From Rhyacichthys aspro (taxonomy: Eukaryota > Chordata > Actinopteri > Gobiiformes > Rhyacichthyidae), in assembly GCA_036850595.1 (NCBI GenBank), contig CM072152.1, positions 17,745,207-17,809,206 of the forward strand: a stretch of 64,000 nt of DNA. Direction: 5' to 3'. Within the stretch, counting starts at the first letter, position 1; every line of letters begins with the position of its first letter. Under the pieces are notes generated by a model. It was not told the DNA's origin and searched no databases. It saw only the letters and a program-made list of their open reading frames with translations. The translations under genes were made by a program, and so were the position numbers. This document shows positions 14,241-28,700 of this stretch, in pieces.

Positions 14241-17200
14241 TGTTTGTGTGGAGCTGATTTGTTTCTCACACGAAGCCTCGTTTTGCAGTGGATCAAGCTG
14301 TTGTGTGATAATCAATCTCGGTTCAGGGCTTAAGAAAGATTTTCTGAGTGGGTCTATGATGTTTTATGTCGAATGCAACTAAATAGTGCACCTGTTATTG
14401 AGGTTTAAAGCATGTGAGGGTGTAATATAACGTAACGTCACAGGCAAGTGTGAAGCTTTAACAGGTTTTGACAGGGTAAAATCATTTGGGGGTGCAGATG
14501 ATGTGCTTTTTCTATCCAGTTACAGTGTGACAACCGAATTCTCAACCGTCGATTCCTATTAAAGCGTTCGCAGGGAGCGTAAACCCTGTCTGCTCTCATC
14601 TACATCGATTCATATCCAGGTATAGAGCACACAGAAGATAGACGGAAATGGGGGGAAAACACTGTTTTATGCGAGCAAGTGTGAAAAAATAGTTTTCACA
14701 GTAACTCATTTGCTTTATTCGGCAGCGAGTTCACACAGAGGAGGAAGAGGAATAATAAGACAAGAATAGAAAGGAAAACAAAAGAAAGCACGATATTGTG
14801 TTTTAACCTCTCATTCAAAAGTGCTTGAAAGGCGTCCCACTACTGCAAGCGTCAGGCGGCGTGCCAGCGAAAAGAAGAAGAAAAAGAAGGTGGGTCGGTG
14901 TGAAACGGATCAAACAAAAGATGTGAGAAAAATGTTGCCGTTCTCAACCTACTCCAGGCAAAAAGAGAAACGAGGAGGAGATGCGGAGGGTGCCATAACT
15001 TGCAGCTTTTTAAAATGTCTGTGTTTTGTAACAACTTTCACTAAAAACAGGGGCTCGGAAACTAGTAGATATTACTTTCCAAATGTGTAAGTGGGACATT
15101 ATTCTTTAATCTGAGATCCAAAATCGATATTAGATCTCAAATAGCTCCCGTTTCCCTTTTTCACTTAGTGCTCTGTACAGACACATTAATTAATTTTGAG
15201 TTCATTTGAAGGAACAAGTTACATTTCTCTGCTGCAAAGCCCCACTGACTTCTTGTAACATACCAATGTTATCTAGTGACATAATGGATCTTAATAGAGG
15301 AGATAATGGCCAGAAAGCATTAATGGGTACAAAAAAGGTTCTATGTCCACTGCAGAAAACTCAGAAAACTGCCTTTTTTGAAACTTTTTTGTTAACATTA
15401 ATGGGTAATGGGGACGTTTGGTCTCATGCTGTTCTTGTTGCAATACTACAAGCGGCCACCATTGAAACATATGTCATTGAAATCTATGTATACGTGAGCA
15501 CAGTGGGGCTATTTCACATCATAAAACTCCACTTAGCTGCCACAACAGTCTTATCTCAGCGCAGAAAGGATGAAGGTGTGTGTCCTGGGAGCCTGTCACT
15601 CTTCATTCTCATGTGTCCTGTGTGTTTGAACGTGGTGCCAAACCCAAACGGCGATGAACAAACCGTGATCAGAGCGCTGGACAGAGAGGCCCGGCTCCTT
15701 TTGTGATCTCTGCGCGTTTCCTTTCATGTGCTTTGTGCCGACACGGTGATCTCAGTAGACACTGGTGGGACAGCCGCAGCATATAGAAACAGGCTGAAGG
15801 ATGCTTTCTACTGTATACGTTCAAGGTTATTCTATATGTCTATGTGGAATTGTTTAAGATAAGCTGCTTTGGATATGATGCAGTCACACAAAGAACGTCA
15901 GCTCAAAGTAAAAAGTATGTGGGTGTATGATATTGTCTAAGTTCTGGGCAGTGATATTATAGATGAGCTGTTAGCACACAGAGTTAAGACAAAACCACAC
16001 TCTATGTCTTTATTTGGCTTTCATTTTATTGCAGTATACAATTTTCACATTTCTTGACAAAACTTTTTCAGGGCAATATATTATTATATCTATAGAAGTG
16101 ACATGAAGAAATGACATAGAATCTGTTGCAATTCTCTAAAATGCTATGATTTGTGAGAGGTTGATGTTGAGCATGTCTCCCTTTTGCTTTTGCCTAAATA
16201 CCAGCTCCAGTGTAGCAGCTCAGAGCCATTTATCGATGTTATAGACAGATCAAAGTAAAAGAGTCACTTCCCTGGCCCATCTTGGTCTTTTTTTTTTCTT
16301 TTTTTTTTGCTCATCTGACTCCTATTTGGCTGCCTAACAAGGGGCCAGGAGCTCAATTGGCACCGTTTCTTGTTTTGCTTAGTTTTGATTTGGTTGTTTT
16401 TGCTGAAACAAGATATCTTTTGCTTGGAAAACTGTCAATGGATTTGATAAATGATAAGCTTATGTTATGTCTTTGGTTAAGCTTAGGATAAAGGACAAAC
16501 TGACATCATGTTTACTAAACATCATGAGTCTCTACATACATCATTGTGTAAACTAAATTGTGTGCCATCTAAGCCATTTTTGCTTCTGTTTTTGCCAGGT
16601 GTTTGGACATGTGTTTTTATATGTATATGTTTTTGGCACAAATGCTGCTGGGATATTGATAAATAAGGGCCAGTGTGTCATTTGCCATGAAGCACAGTGC
16701 AGCCACGTTGTTGTTGTTGTTGTAGAGCCACCTTGGCGCTGCGGTGTAACAGCCAAAGAGAGAACAGCGTGTGCCAATTCATTATTCATCTGGATGCTTT
16801 TTTTGTATTTATTTTGCTCCTGTCCACTCAGCATGACTGCATCATGCCACTCAGCCCAGGCCTGAACAAATGGGCGAGGTCATTGTTGTCAGATAGAGCT
16901 AGTCTTATCCTTGATCTGACATAAAACTTGGATTGTCTTTTTGTCGGTGAAGAAAAAGAAGGATAAAAGAGGCTGAAATGTAACAAAAGGAACAGTGGGA
17001 CGTTGGGATGTTTTGCTTTAAAGTCTTCTTACTCGCACAAACAGAGACATTGATCTCTGCAAAATATGTTTCACTTTACCGTCAAAAGAGAGGTCTGTTG
17101 CTGGGCCATATGTCAGGATGAGGAAGTGCAGTCGAAGGCGGAGGAAGAAATACTCCCAGAGATGTGTAGACATTAGAGCAGATAAAAACCTGATGGGAAC

Positions 17201-17955
17201 TCCAGTGAGATTCAACCATTCATCAACCTTCAACCCATTGCTGCACTGCTCCAGATGTAGCGTAAAGTCTTTTCAAACTGAAAGGCAGTGCCGTACTGAA
17301 TTCTGATGAGTTTATTGTCTGGAGACCATGCCATATTGTGACTACATCTTCTCCCCTAACATAATGAGGTTTTGTGCAGATATTTATTACAAATGTTTGG
17401 TTGATTTATATTTGTGTGGAACAGGAAAAATCACAATTAATAAGCTTATAAAGATAAGGCAACAAAAGATAAGACAGGTAAGGGTGACAAGGAAACATGC
17501 AGAACTGGTCAAATTTGCTAGGGGTTGGCTAGCCATGTTACCAGGAGCTAACTTGGCTTTACACTTCTAAATATGAAATATCTGCTGAGCTCTGGGCCCT
17601 TATGATTGGTGGATGATGTCACAGCCATTTTGCCCATTTTTATTGTCTATAATCTAAGCAGGAAACACTTTGAGCAGATGTTTTAGTTTGGGGTTTTTTT
17701 CAGTCCTGTAATACCAGCAGCAAAGATGTTTTGTTGATGATGTTTTCATGAACGGGTCTAGTTTTAAAACCTCCTCATGAGTCGTTTGTGGTAGTGACTA
17801 TAGTTGAGGCCTGTGCCTGTGGAACCAACCTTTCAGTGTCACATCCCAATTTTAAGAGATACCTCATTTAAAATAAAATAACACATGCATTAGCTCGATG
17901 TGGTCTCAGCTACAGTCCGTTTTGTCACACAAATGAGTGACTGCATCAATAGCAT

Positions 17956-17999
17956 CTCATGTCCTATTCAGTAGCACTGAATACTGAATAGGACATGAG
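17956..17999. repeat. Perfect 18-bp inverted repeat with 8-nt loop
   Basis: CTCATGTCCTATTCAGTA (17956-17973) is matched exactly by its reverse complement at 17982-17999. No flanking target duplication was recognised. Confidence 0.95.
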
Positions 18000-19628
18000 T
18001 GTTCCCTTTACCATTACACAAGAGGCACACTCTGTGTTTGTTGAGTGATCAGTTGGAATGTCATCCTCCATGAGTAGTCTTCACAGACCGAAGCAGAAAA
18101 TAACAAATGAGCATTTATTTGACTTATTCCTTGTCCTGACACACACACATGTCTTGGAAAATAAAATCCATGCTTGAAATGTACATTGTTCTGTGAGGCC
18201 CATTAGGATTATGAGCTGCTGAATGTTGTGAAATGCTGTACTTCTGTATGACTCCAGAGGTTGCAAAAGTCGATGTAATTTAAATTTTATATGTACAGTA
18301 GGGGCTTTGACAGAAATGTGGAGCTATTGTAAGAGAGTGCAATGCCTCTGAGAAATAATGTAAAATCAATACTTCGAAAATAGGTTGTCCTCTTTGTGAG
18401 CAGTTGTTAAATGTACTACATAGGTGCTAAATGCTTTTAGCTTGTGTCACTACTTGGGTATTTTGTGTTTTTGTGCACAGGCCCAGCTTCCCAAAAGCGC
18501 CAGGGTTATAACCATATTTGTTCAGCTAATGTTTCCATTGGCATGTGTCCATCTCAAGATGAGTCTTGTGCATGCTGAGAAAGCACATTGTGTTTGAGTG
18601 CCGTTGTTCATTTGACAGCATGAACATAGACATTTTGGTTAAACTAACATCCTAAACTTCTGGGAGTGCTTCTTTTTGCAGATGCTTTGTGACAAGTACA
18701 ATATGCCAAAGATAAAGTTAAAAAGAAGAGAACACAAAAACCAAAACATTCAAAAAATGGAGAAAGTGAGAGAGCAAGGAAATGTAAAATAGAGCATGTT
18801 TTGACAATGCTATGGAAGGAATATTATGAAGACAGCCTTCCTTGCTTTCCTGGGAGAGTTTCATGGAGTGCTTTCTCACTGTGATAATGAAATGACCTGG
18901 CCTGCACCGCTCCACTCTCCCTCTCTCTCAAAAACACATCTGCTAGACGCGAGTGAAAATGAGAAAATCCTACCTCCTCCTTCCCTACCTCTACCTCTCC
19001 AGTAACACACACTTTCAATATTCTTTTTCGGAGGCGATGATTGGAGTGCGGGCGGCCCGTGTCCTTGTTGTGCTGTCTGTGTAGCTCTGTGGGCGCTCCG
19101 TCTCAAGCAACTTGTATTAAACTGTACTGGAAGCACTTTTGACATAACAAGGCACTATACAGAAATTCACTGGATGGGAATTCTATAGAGTTGTAATATT
19201 GTTTTTCTAACTTCATTTCTGCAAAGGAATCAATACAGTAAGCAGCAAAACTTACATCAAGGGCTTCAATATTGTCCCATTTCAAGGTAGAATCCAATAC
19301 AGCCAACTATGGTCGCACACTATTTGGAGCTAATCTTGTGGCGCCTCGTACGAGACTGATTCAGAAGAATGACTCACCAGTTTGGTAGAGCGCACAGACT
19401 GCATGCAGGCCGTGTATTCCCTCAGCTTCTAGTTAGCAGCAAATCTATGGCAGCGCTGAGGCAGAGCACTGTCATTGAGTTACATAATCAACAGAGGAGT
19501 GCAGAATGTGCAGCCATGCATTCACGTAGACGCCGTTCTTTCCGAGCTGTCGATCATGTGGTACGCCAAGGCCACTCTAACACAAGGCTGCTGAGGTGGA
19601 CTTTCAGCAACAATAGGGGAGCTCTACC

Positions 19629-19631
<3 letters not shown>

Positions 19632-19667
<36 letters not shown>
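19632..19667 (+). repeat. (GT)n microsatellite
   Basis: About 17 GT units, ending TCTGTGC. Confidence 0.95.
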
Positions 19668-19668
<1 letters not shown>

Positions 19669-21904
19669 TGTGCACGCTCTGAAGGCCCACGTGTTTTTTA
19701 ATAGGACGCCGCGTTTACAAGGCTAAGGAGAGACACGCTACATTCGAGGTATTAGGTGCTGAGAGATGAGCCAATTTACTGCACATGTGGATTCACAAGG
19801 ATACATTTACATATCTATTGTATGTGTGTGCGTGCTTATTTGTATCCTGTTTTCAAGCATGCCTGGGCGCATTTGCCTGTTGTGATTTTGCGTGTAAAAA
19901 GCTGCATCTGCATACATAGTATCCGTGCCTTTTGTGTGGCTGTAGATGGAACTTTTTTCTCACACAGGCTTCCAGCTACAGAGACTTTGTTGGATTTTGT
20001 GTGTTGTATATGTGTGCGTATATTGCTGCTCAATGCTGCCACCTGCCTTCTGTTCACACACCTACAGGCTTCCTCGGGGAGCTATCAGTGCTAGTCAGCG
20101 TCTGGTTTTAACAACTGTTTTGGGATCGGTTGTCCAGTGGGCTGGTGCTAACTCAACCTATTATGAGCAGGATGATAAAACTGACCTTGAAGCAGTTTAT
20201 GGGTCCGGAGATAATGGAAACCTCTGATAGAGATCCTGTGAAACGCCACTCGACTTTCAGTGCTAAAACACTTGAGGTTATGTTTGAATGCTATCGCTCA
20301 AACTTTACAAGAACATCGCATTTTTAGTCATCTTCAGTTTTTGTCATTAAAGCATGGGTTGGGATTCAAACCAGTAAAAAGACCTCGGGGAGATGGTTAT
20401 ATATGGAGAGAGTGCAGGTTAAGAGCAGAGTTGCATATAAAACTAGTGGAGGTGGAACACAATTAGGTCAGATTGAGGCCAGACCATTTGTATGGGTCAC
20501 GGCGAAAGCGCTCATATGTATGCAGGCTTATAGGACCCCTGGGAGCACAGGGCTGACCTTGTCCCATACTTTGTGATCTATGTCCTCATCTCCCCCTCTG
20601 CCCTTCTTCTGTTTTTCATCACCACTCTCCTCTCATTTCAAACACCTGTCTTTTTTACATATTTCACTTACTTATTTTACTGTTTAATTTTATTTAAAGA
20701 TGCATTGTAGTATACAGTTAACACTACAACTGGACATATTAGTCAATAGTATGTTTTCAATACTGTATCACACTTTCCATTTCTCTTTCTTTGAAAATTA
20801 GACATTTAAAGCTCTATAGAAGCCAGGGGAAGCTGCATTACTTCCTCTTCCTGTTCGTACAGGTGCCCACAGAGGACAAACTGAGCCCAGAGAATACAGA
20901 TTGTGTACTATGGAAAGTGCATGTCCCTGCAGGGCTACCATAGGTGCAAAGAAGGGATGGAAGGTGTCAAACTGCAAACTGCAAATTTGGCACCAGATGT
21001 GGCCCCGAACTACACTCTTCTGCATTAATGTTGTTTTCTATCTAAAACATTGCAACACCATGCCTTAAATTAACTTAAAAGGCTAAACAGAGTAGATTTG
21101 TATATCTATTGTCATATGATTAGAGTTTATTGAGTAATATCTGTGACATTTTGGATCAGAATGAACATGGATCTATTAATGCCACATTTATTTAGTTTTC
21201 TTTATTGTTGTAGTTTTATTGTATTGTAATACAAACATTTTCAAAAGGCATCTGTATGAGACGTGCAGCTTAATTTCGTTTGGTTAAAGCAGTGCAGCTA
21301 CACACTTTTCTTCCCATTCCCCTGGTTTTCGTTATCCCCTATCGTCCTTTTTCCATATCAACAGCCAGTCTGATAAATAATGCATCACAGCGCATTAAAA
21401 ACATTAGTAGAGTTCTTTTGGCTGTCAAAGAGCGGGAGGAGACCGAGGAGATGAAGGAACGACCAACTCCATTTTAAATAAGTGTTATGGAGAATGATGT
21501 GATCTAATAGCAGCAACAGGGAAAAAGTGCTTTGGACAAAGTATGGGTCATGGGTCAGGCCTTTAATTGTGTTTCCATGCTCACATTAGATGGCATTGGT
21601 CGGATTATCTGAAAGCTTGCATTATGAAGATGACTATATCAGCAAATGAAAAGATTTAATGACTTTAACAAAACACTGATGCGGCATCAGACAGAAACCT
21701 TGACCTTTCCTTCCTTCTTTTCTTTCATCCCTCTTTCCTTCGTTCCTTCTGGCAGCGTGGCGATTGGCATTATTAAAAATTGATTGGCGGCGAGCGTTTA
21801 GCAGGGTGGTGAGGCGGAGAGGGAAGCTTTGACAGGCAGGAGTGAAATGAAAGGAAGGCCTCTGTGGACACGCTGTGGAAAAGGTCTCACAGGGCGACAG
21901 ACTC

Positions 21905-21905
<1 letters not shown>

Positions 21906-21940
<35 letters not shown>
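21906..21940 (+). repeat. (GT)n microsatellite
   Basis: About 17 GT units. A second, shorter GT run lies at 22020-22040. Confidence 0.95.
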
Positions 21941-21942
<2 letters not shown>

Positions 21943-22709
21943 GGCTGAGTGAAAAACTGTCCAGGAACATTTTGTAGAGGCTTAAGAGTTTGAAAAGTCA
22001 CACAAATTGAGGTTTTCATTGTGTGTGTGTGTGTGTGTGTAGATTTGGCTGCTTTTATGAGAAATAAAACGGCTTCTTCTATGGGCTCTAGCTACTCAGT
22101 GCATCCCAGACATTATCCAACACAGTCTCCATAAAATTGGATTAAAATTTGGTGCCCAAAATATGGCACCATAGTATTTTATTAGTTTGTGTATTGCATG
22201 TCAGTTTCTTGCCTGAATAGAGTTGGTTATATGTGATTAATATTAGTTGTCACTCAAAAAATAATGCAATTTAAACTTAAGAAGTAGGTCGAAATAGGTC
22301 ATGCCCCGTCCAACATGATCCCTGAAGTATAAAGACTCATAAATGTCATTATGCCACATATTCAGGGATTTGTGGAGATGTTAAACACCGGGCAGAAGCC
22401 GTCAGAGGCTCTGTTGACCCAGAGTTACCTCTCCTCCGTCAGCTTTTCCTTGCTCCCCTCCTCCTTTTGGTTTTCCCTCTTTCTAGCCCCTTTTCTCTCC
22501 TTTCATCTCAGATCAAATAATGTTTCCAACCCATATTCCCAACCAGCTTTCCCCCCGATGGCTATAAGTGCAACAGCTTTGGAGAACTCAATACCAGTAA
22601 TTTGGTGGAGCGGTTCTGAATGTATTTGTGAAAGCAGCGTTGTATGTGTACACAACATCATATCGCCGCTTTTATGTGACTCATTTGTCTGTCTTCTTCT
22701 TGTTTGCAG

Positions 22710-25700
22710 ATGAACAGACCAATCCAGGTGAAGCCAGCAGACAGCGAGAGTCGAGGAGGTACGTTTTTCCTTTTCCTTTTACCTATACCTTCCTCGCTGC
22801 CTCTTTCTGTCTGTCATTGTTTTAAGTCTGGGCTGCCTGCACAAATCAGCCTCACCATTATCTGTCCCATTAGAGCATGGCCTGTACGTAGACGTAGGCT
22901 GACAGTGCACCCTGGTCCGACCCCACCAATGTTCAAAACAAATTATGTAAACACAGCCTTAACTTGCCACTGTTTTTTAAATGTAGTTGAATCATATGCA
23001 ACCATCATATGTGGTTTGGAAACAGGTCTAGTCACGCTTCAGAAGAGCGTTGGCCTAGTTGCAGATCCCAGTGACAGAACCAGAGTGAATGTCCAGTCTT
23101 GTATTTCGAAAGCGGGCTGCTGTATTGACAGCTTGGACAGCTTAGAGCGTATTTTCTATGTCTAGACATGTAGTGACCCGCTCCTGACATCAATCAATGC
23201 ACTGTACAAGGAAGGATTGATGCAGTTTGACCATTTTTGGCTGGAGTCTTTCAAACTTCTGCAGTTGTTCAAATAATTGGCACCAGAGCAAATCCTTCCA
23301 CCGCAAAAGGAAGTCAAAAAAAAAAAAAAAAAGCATGCAAGAAGTTGATAAGAAAGAGGGATGTGAAGAGTGACGAAGAGGTATTGGCCTGAAAAGAGGA
23401 GAGAAATTAAGTGAAAGCAAGAGGGGTTGTGGGACATCCTCTTGTATTTAGCGCAGTGCTGCTTTGAGTATGATTGATGGAGCGGGAGGGGGCAGAGCCA
23501 GCGCCGAGCGGGAGCCAGTAATGCGAGGCTAACGCGGTACTGGACCCTGTTTAGTCTGTGGATGTCCTCAGTTCACCCATAACCGCATCCACAACTGCAA
23601 CATACAGCCACTTTTCTGCGACATTTGATCCACTGTGGTCAGATTATCTCACAATCTACATGTGTTGGCCATTCAAAGAGATCTCAATAGGCCTTAAAGT
23701 CACATTGCCCACTATATGTCATGTAGCATTTGATAATTGTGAATACTGTTATGCCTCATTTTTAGTCTAGTATCTACAATACGACACTGCACTATTCCTT
23801 AATAAAAGTAAGAATTCAGAAGTGATTGTGACATGTTCATACAGTAAGTGTCATCTCCTCTGGATTTGTGTAAGAGAGAGTTTTACATCCTTGCAGAGCC
23901 CTTCTTGGTGTTTATTGATTTGCTCTCGGGCTGAATATGTGTGTGTTAACAGCACGTTCCCAAAGAAAGATGTAATGTTTAATGGTGGCTTCCCAGAGGA
24001 ACTGTACACTGTGGCCACCAGCAAAGTGCGCGCCGTGTTAGAGCATAGAACAAGGGTACGGGGGGCCAACATTTTAAGATTTGTGTGTGTGTGTGTCTAG
24101 GTGTGTGTGTGTCCTCCATCCTGATGTGCGCTCCACTCTTGTAAACACTCCCCCCCTTCAGTGCAAGGCCAGAGCGCAGATTAGTCTTGTTGACTCGGCA
24201 AGGACACCCTGTCAAGCACAGGCAGCCAGGAACTGGCCTAAACACATACACATACACAGAGATATACATGCTTTAGTTTGCAGAGCGCACTCAGAGCCAA
24301 TTATACCTGGGGTCATTAATTAAACAACATATACATCTATTTCTGCACAGGTCTGAACATGAGTGAGGTGCAAACTGGTGCAGACGTGTCCAGTGAGTCA
24401 CTTTCACTGTCTTCCATTGTTGTTCACTCGATCTGCACAAAATAGCTCATAATCACTGAAAACCATCAAAGAATATAAAGTACGGAATGCAAAGCTAGAA
24501 GGATGAAAAATTGGTTACCCATTATTTGGGGTAAAACAATTCAAAGTGAAGTGAAATTATTTGTGCATGAGCAAAACACTAATAAAAGCATAGAAAGGAT
24601 ACAAAATACATAGACAGCATTTAAAGAGGTATGCAACAGACATATAGCACTGTTTCAAAGCTTCTGATAAAGGCTTTTAGTTTTACTTGAAGGAAGTCAG
24701 TGTAGATTTAAAAAGTTTAGTGCAGTGTTAAATTATTAACCAGTAGCACTTTCTTAGCAGTTTTTCGGGCCACACATTCAAGTTTGGAGAGAGCCATAGA
24801 TTATCTAACCCCAGGTTCAGAAAACTGTCATTAGGACTGCACTAGCTCATATCTTAACATCCACAGCCCCAGAGAATCGTGAGAAATAAACCGGTTCCAA
24901 AGCAGTTTCAAAATATAAATTCCTTACAAACCAAAGCATGTGATTTTTTAAATGCCATTTAAAATTTAGTTTTTAAAAATGATTTTTTTTTCAACTTGGC
25001 CTATTCAGATTCAGTTTGAGCACTTCAAAATCTTACTAAAACTTAATTTCAGTTTCTGGAGGCACAAATATCAGCACATACTGGACAATCAACAGTTCAT
25101 TACAGACAGAAAACAAAAGGCACTCCAGACTCCTCCCACAGTACAAACACATATGTTACTCTAAACTGTACATGCAATCATTTTAGAAAATAAAAACACA
25201 ATGTTATTCAATGAAAATATCATTAGAGTAGAATTGTTGTAAAGATTAATCCATTTAATTCAACAAAGTCCTGCATCACCAAAGAATCAAATAAACAAAC
25301 TGCATCCCTAAGGTTTTTCTATAGTGTGCTCATGTGTCAGCGCAACCTGTTATGGCTTATTCTCACGTGTTTATTTTCTAATTATTGTTTCGCAGTTAGA
25401 ATTACTGTCCTATTATTGTAAAACAGGCACAAGCAGCCCGTCCTTGATACGCATTTATTAATAATAATGACAAAACGCCTTGCATTAAAGCAACCCTCTG
25501 GAAAAGACTGGCAGTGGAAACCTGGCCTTTAATTAAATTTTAATCATGTCCTGACCTGAGGAGAGGCACACCAACACATCTGTGCCGTCTAATAGCTGAG
25601 AATAGTGCTATTACTTACACACAGGTCCTGTTTGAAACGACTTGTGTAGGTCTGGTCTGTAGCTTGTTCACTTTTACCATTTGAAACACTGGAATAAAAG

Positions 25701-28700
25701 TCCTTAACTCAAACTCACTCATTGGTGCGCTGCGATTGTGTCAGTGTCTAGATGAGGGTTTATTTGACTGGCTCTGGGAACTTTGTATTTTCCGGTAAAA
25801 CAATAAATAGTGTTAATTTGACACAGTCTAAAAAGAACAGCTCTGGATAAACCAAACAATAACTCTATATATATAAATATTCACAAAGAAAACGTCACAT
25901 GTCTTTGTAGATTAGCCTGTGGGCTGTAAACATGCATTTACTATTGGATCAGACTGGGGCCACTGCGCTGAATATGATTTGAGCACATCATTTGTCGCTC
26001 CAGTCGGGCATCTTCATCACATTGCACCATGAGCATCTGTGACCAGAAGCCACGCTGAGGGCCAGGAGCCAGCTTCCAGCCCACGGGACCAGGACGGCAC
26101 AAAGGCTCTGTTGCAGTGGCTAGAAACTAATCCACAGCATAGATGATGACAATTCATAAAGCTGCCTGCATCTGCAAACCCAGCTCTGTAGCTCAAGGCC
26201 ATAGAGAAATAATATGAACAAAATGTAATTTACAAAACATATATTCCTGTAAAGCAGAAGGAACTCCATTTAAAAAACATATTTTGATGCAGACATTGTT
26301 TTGTGAGCTCCACTGAATATGAAATGAACGAGGTCGGCATCATTAGTGTCAGTGACATTTGCCAAACAAGTAAACACATTTCATATTCTTAATATATGGG
26401 CTTTGTGCAGAACTAGTACATATTACAAATTTATACGTATTATGTTGTTATCACACTGTTTCCATACAAAGAAGAAAACCTATTACCATAAATATTTCCC
26501 GCATACTGCAAATAGTGCCTCATGAATCAATACTTTTAATAAAATAATGGATTTAATGACGATGAGACTCTTAGAAAAGGAAATTGGCCCTTGCCTTTGG
26601 CATCAGATCAGAGCCGACAGAAGAGTGAATTATTAAATGAATTGTAGCCAGAAGCACATATTATAGGGCGGCTTTAGATGTTTTAATGTGAGGTTGCAGT
26701 CTGTGTATTAACTGCAGTGGATCGTCGCTGCAGTGTCTCTGCTCTGGAAAAACAAACAGAAGAACAGCAGCTGAAGCCGAACAATCTACAGCTGCTACTG
26801 GATCCAGTAGGACAGTGTTTTTAATGATAAAATAGGTAAAAACATATTTCAGGAAATAACATAGTCAAATTAATTAAAATTAATTAAAAGAATGCACCAG
26901 TTTTAGCGCTATATGAATAGTATACCTTTATTTTACATGTCCTATATGTGGGCTTCAGCCTGGAACCTGTCTCAAGGAGCAGCAAACAGAACATTGTTAT
27001 ATAAATGAACAAAGATGCACCAATGATAAAGAAAATTAAGTCCAATTAAACTATAATTAGAAGGTTTAGGTCATTTATTACAAAAGTCATCTCACATTAG
27101 TTTTAACCCAAAACAATAAAACCCTGCTTGAGCAAGCTCTTAGGAAATGTACCGAGGAACGGGTCCATGGTCAGACAGCTCCAGATCAGGGCTGAAGGAG
27201 AGAGGTCATGTGACAGGACCAGCTGAGACTGAAGCAATCTAAAAACAGATCAGAAAGGCATCAAAGAAGGAGCTGGGGTGGAGGTGTGATGCACTGAAAT
27301 TGTTCTCTACGAGTTGGGAATGCCAATTAACATGAGGCAGTGGTAAAGATATAATTCTGTTAAAATTCAGCTAAAATTAATGTTTTCACTCAAGAAATAA
27401 AGTCTGGTGGATTTTAGCAGCACAGAGAAATCTCAGCTGTCACTTGAAAAGGAAGAGTAATATTTTATTTGCCCACATTGGTGAAAAGACCTTTTAAATC
27501 TTGTGTCAAAGTAGTCCAAAGGATTAAATGTAGCTTTAATAAAATAGAAATGTGTTGCTAACAGCAATAAATGTCCAGAAAACACATGTCTGTGATGCCA
27601 TAAAGCTCTCCCTGATGGGTTTGTCATAAAACTATAAGGATGAGCAAAGCGCTGCTGTTCCACTGAAGATAGCATGTCTTTATGTAGAGAATCAAAAGGC
27701 GTCCTCATCCCTCTGATCGTGACCTATTCCTTTTATTTTCAGAAGACAGAAAGCTCTTTGTGGGCATGCTCAACAAGCAACAGTCAGAAGATGACGTGCG
27801 GCGCCTTTTTGAGTCTTTCGGCAGCATCGAGGAATGCACCATCCTCAGAGGTCCGGACGGCAACAGCAAAGGTGAGTTTACTGCTGTTTATGACTTTCAC
27901 AGACTATTGCACACAAATGATTTGGCTTTTTGAAGTTCTTGACTTTGTAAAGTTCACTTTAACTGTACTCTGTGTTGAGTCGTGTCAAAGAAGGCTATTG
28001 CACAATCAGCACAGGGGTTACTTACAAAGAATACAGTATTTCTCAAGCTGCAAATGACGTTGTAAAGCTTTGTGCGAGCGGACGAGATATAAACCAACTG
28101 AGCCACTCACAAGAACCCATTAACCTATGAGTCAACCCACATCGCACTGATAAAGAGGAGAAAAGTCAACTTCCTTATTAACAACTGAGCTTTATGCTAG
28201 GCCAGAAAAAAGATGTCCTTTCAAAATGTTGTCATGGTGCTACACAAGTTCACTGCATGAAGTTCATCCACGGGCTTAGCGGCCAATCATTGTGGCCCGA
28301 TGATAACTAAGCCCCATGATTACAGTCAGCTTGATCATTGCGATTCCTCCGTGAAGCTCCATTAACATGGCTTCATCAGCCAGCTTACCCAGCTAAGTGG
28401 GCTTTAGCTCAATAATTACTGGGAACCCGATCATTCAAATTCATCAACAGGCCTTGTCAATGGTAAGCGACACCCCAATGCTGTGGCATTTTAAGCCCCA
28501 TCAGAGGATCCCAAAGTTGTTAATGGTGTCGGAGTGGCATGTTTAGCACAGGCATTGATCAACCCACATTGAACCTCCTTTTAGCAAAAGAGGGCTTTGT
28601 TTACCAAATGTTTGGAGCTGTAATTCTGTAAAAAAAAACTTGTCCCAGGTGGAAAAACAAGCATCTCATTACCTGCTGTATTGTTCCAACACTGTTTTGC

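Larger units (their letters stand above)
1..22709 (+). other. Large non-coding interval, inferred to be a celf4 intron
   Basis: No RRM1 exon of celf4 was found here, and the exon at 22710 needs an upstream coding exon ending in phase 0, so the interval is most simply the 3' part of a large intron. All ORFs inside are short or low-complexity; the longest (15206-15706, 166 codons) resembles nothing I know. Contents listed separately are a SINE/LINE relic, a hAT element, pyrimidine tracts, CA/GT repeats, an inverted repeat and possible conserved elements. In human, CELF4 introns 1-2 are very large, which agrees. Confidence 0.6.
22759..27742 (+). other. celf4: celf4 intron between the 49-nt and RRM2 exons
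   Basis: No coding exon was recognised in this 5-kb intron. It contains a poly-A run (23318-23333), imperfect GT runs (24081-24112), and information-rich stretches at 25430-25630 and 26550-26760 described separately. Confidence 0.7.

Noticed and set aside
15206..15706. Longest open frame in the window (166 codons, + strand)
   Set aside because: It has no recognisable domain, no splice-site framing and mixed hydrophobic segments without a pattern. A 500-nt open frame can arise by chance in 64 kb over six frames.
1..22709. Search for the celf4 RRM1 exons (with the CAFLTYCERESA-type segment)
   Set aside because: No matching coding stretch was seen on the plus strand, so these exons are judged to lie upstream of the window.
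23162..23437. Minus-strand ORFs with Phe runs
   Set aside because: They are caused by the poly-A stretch at 23318-23333.
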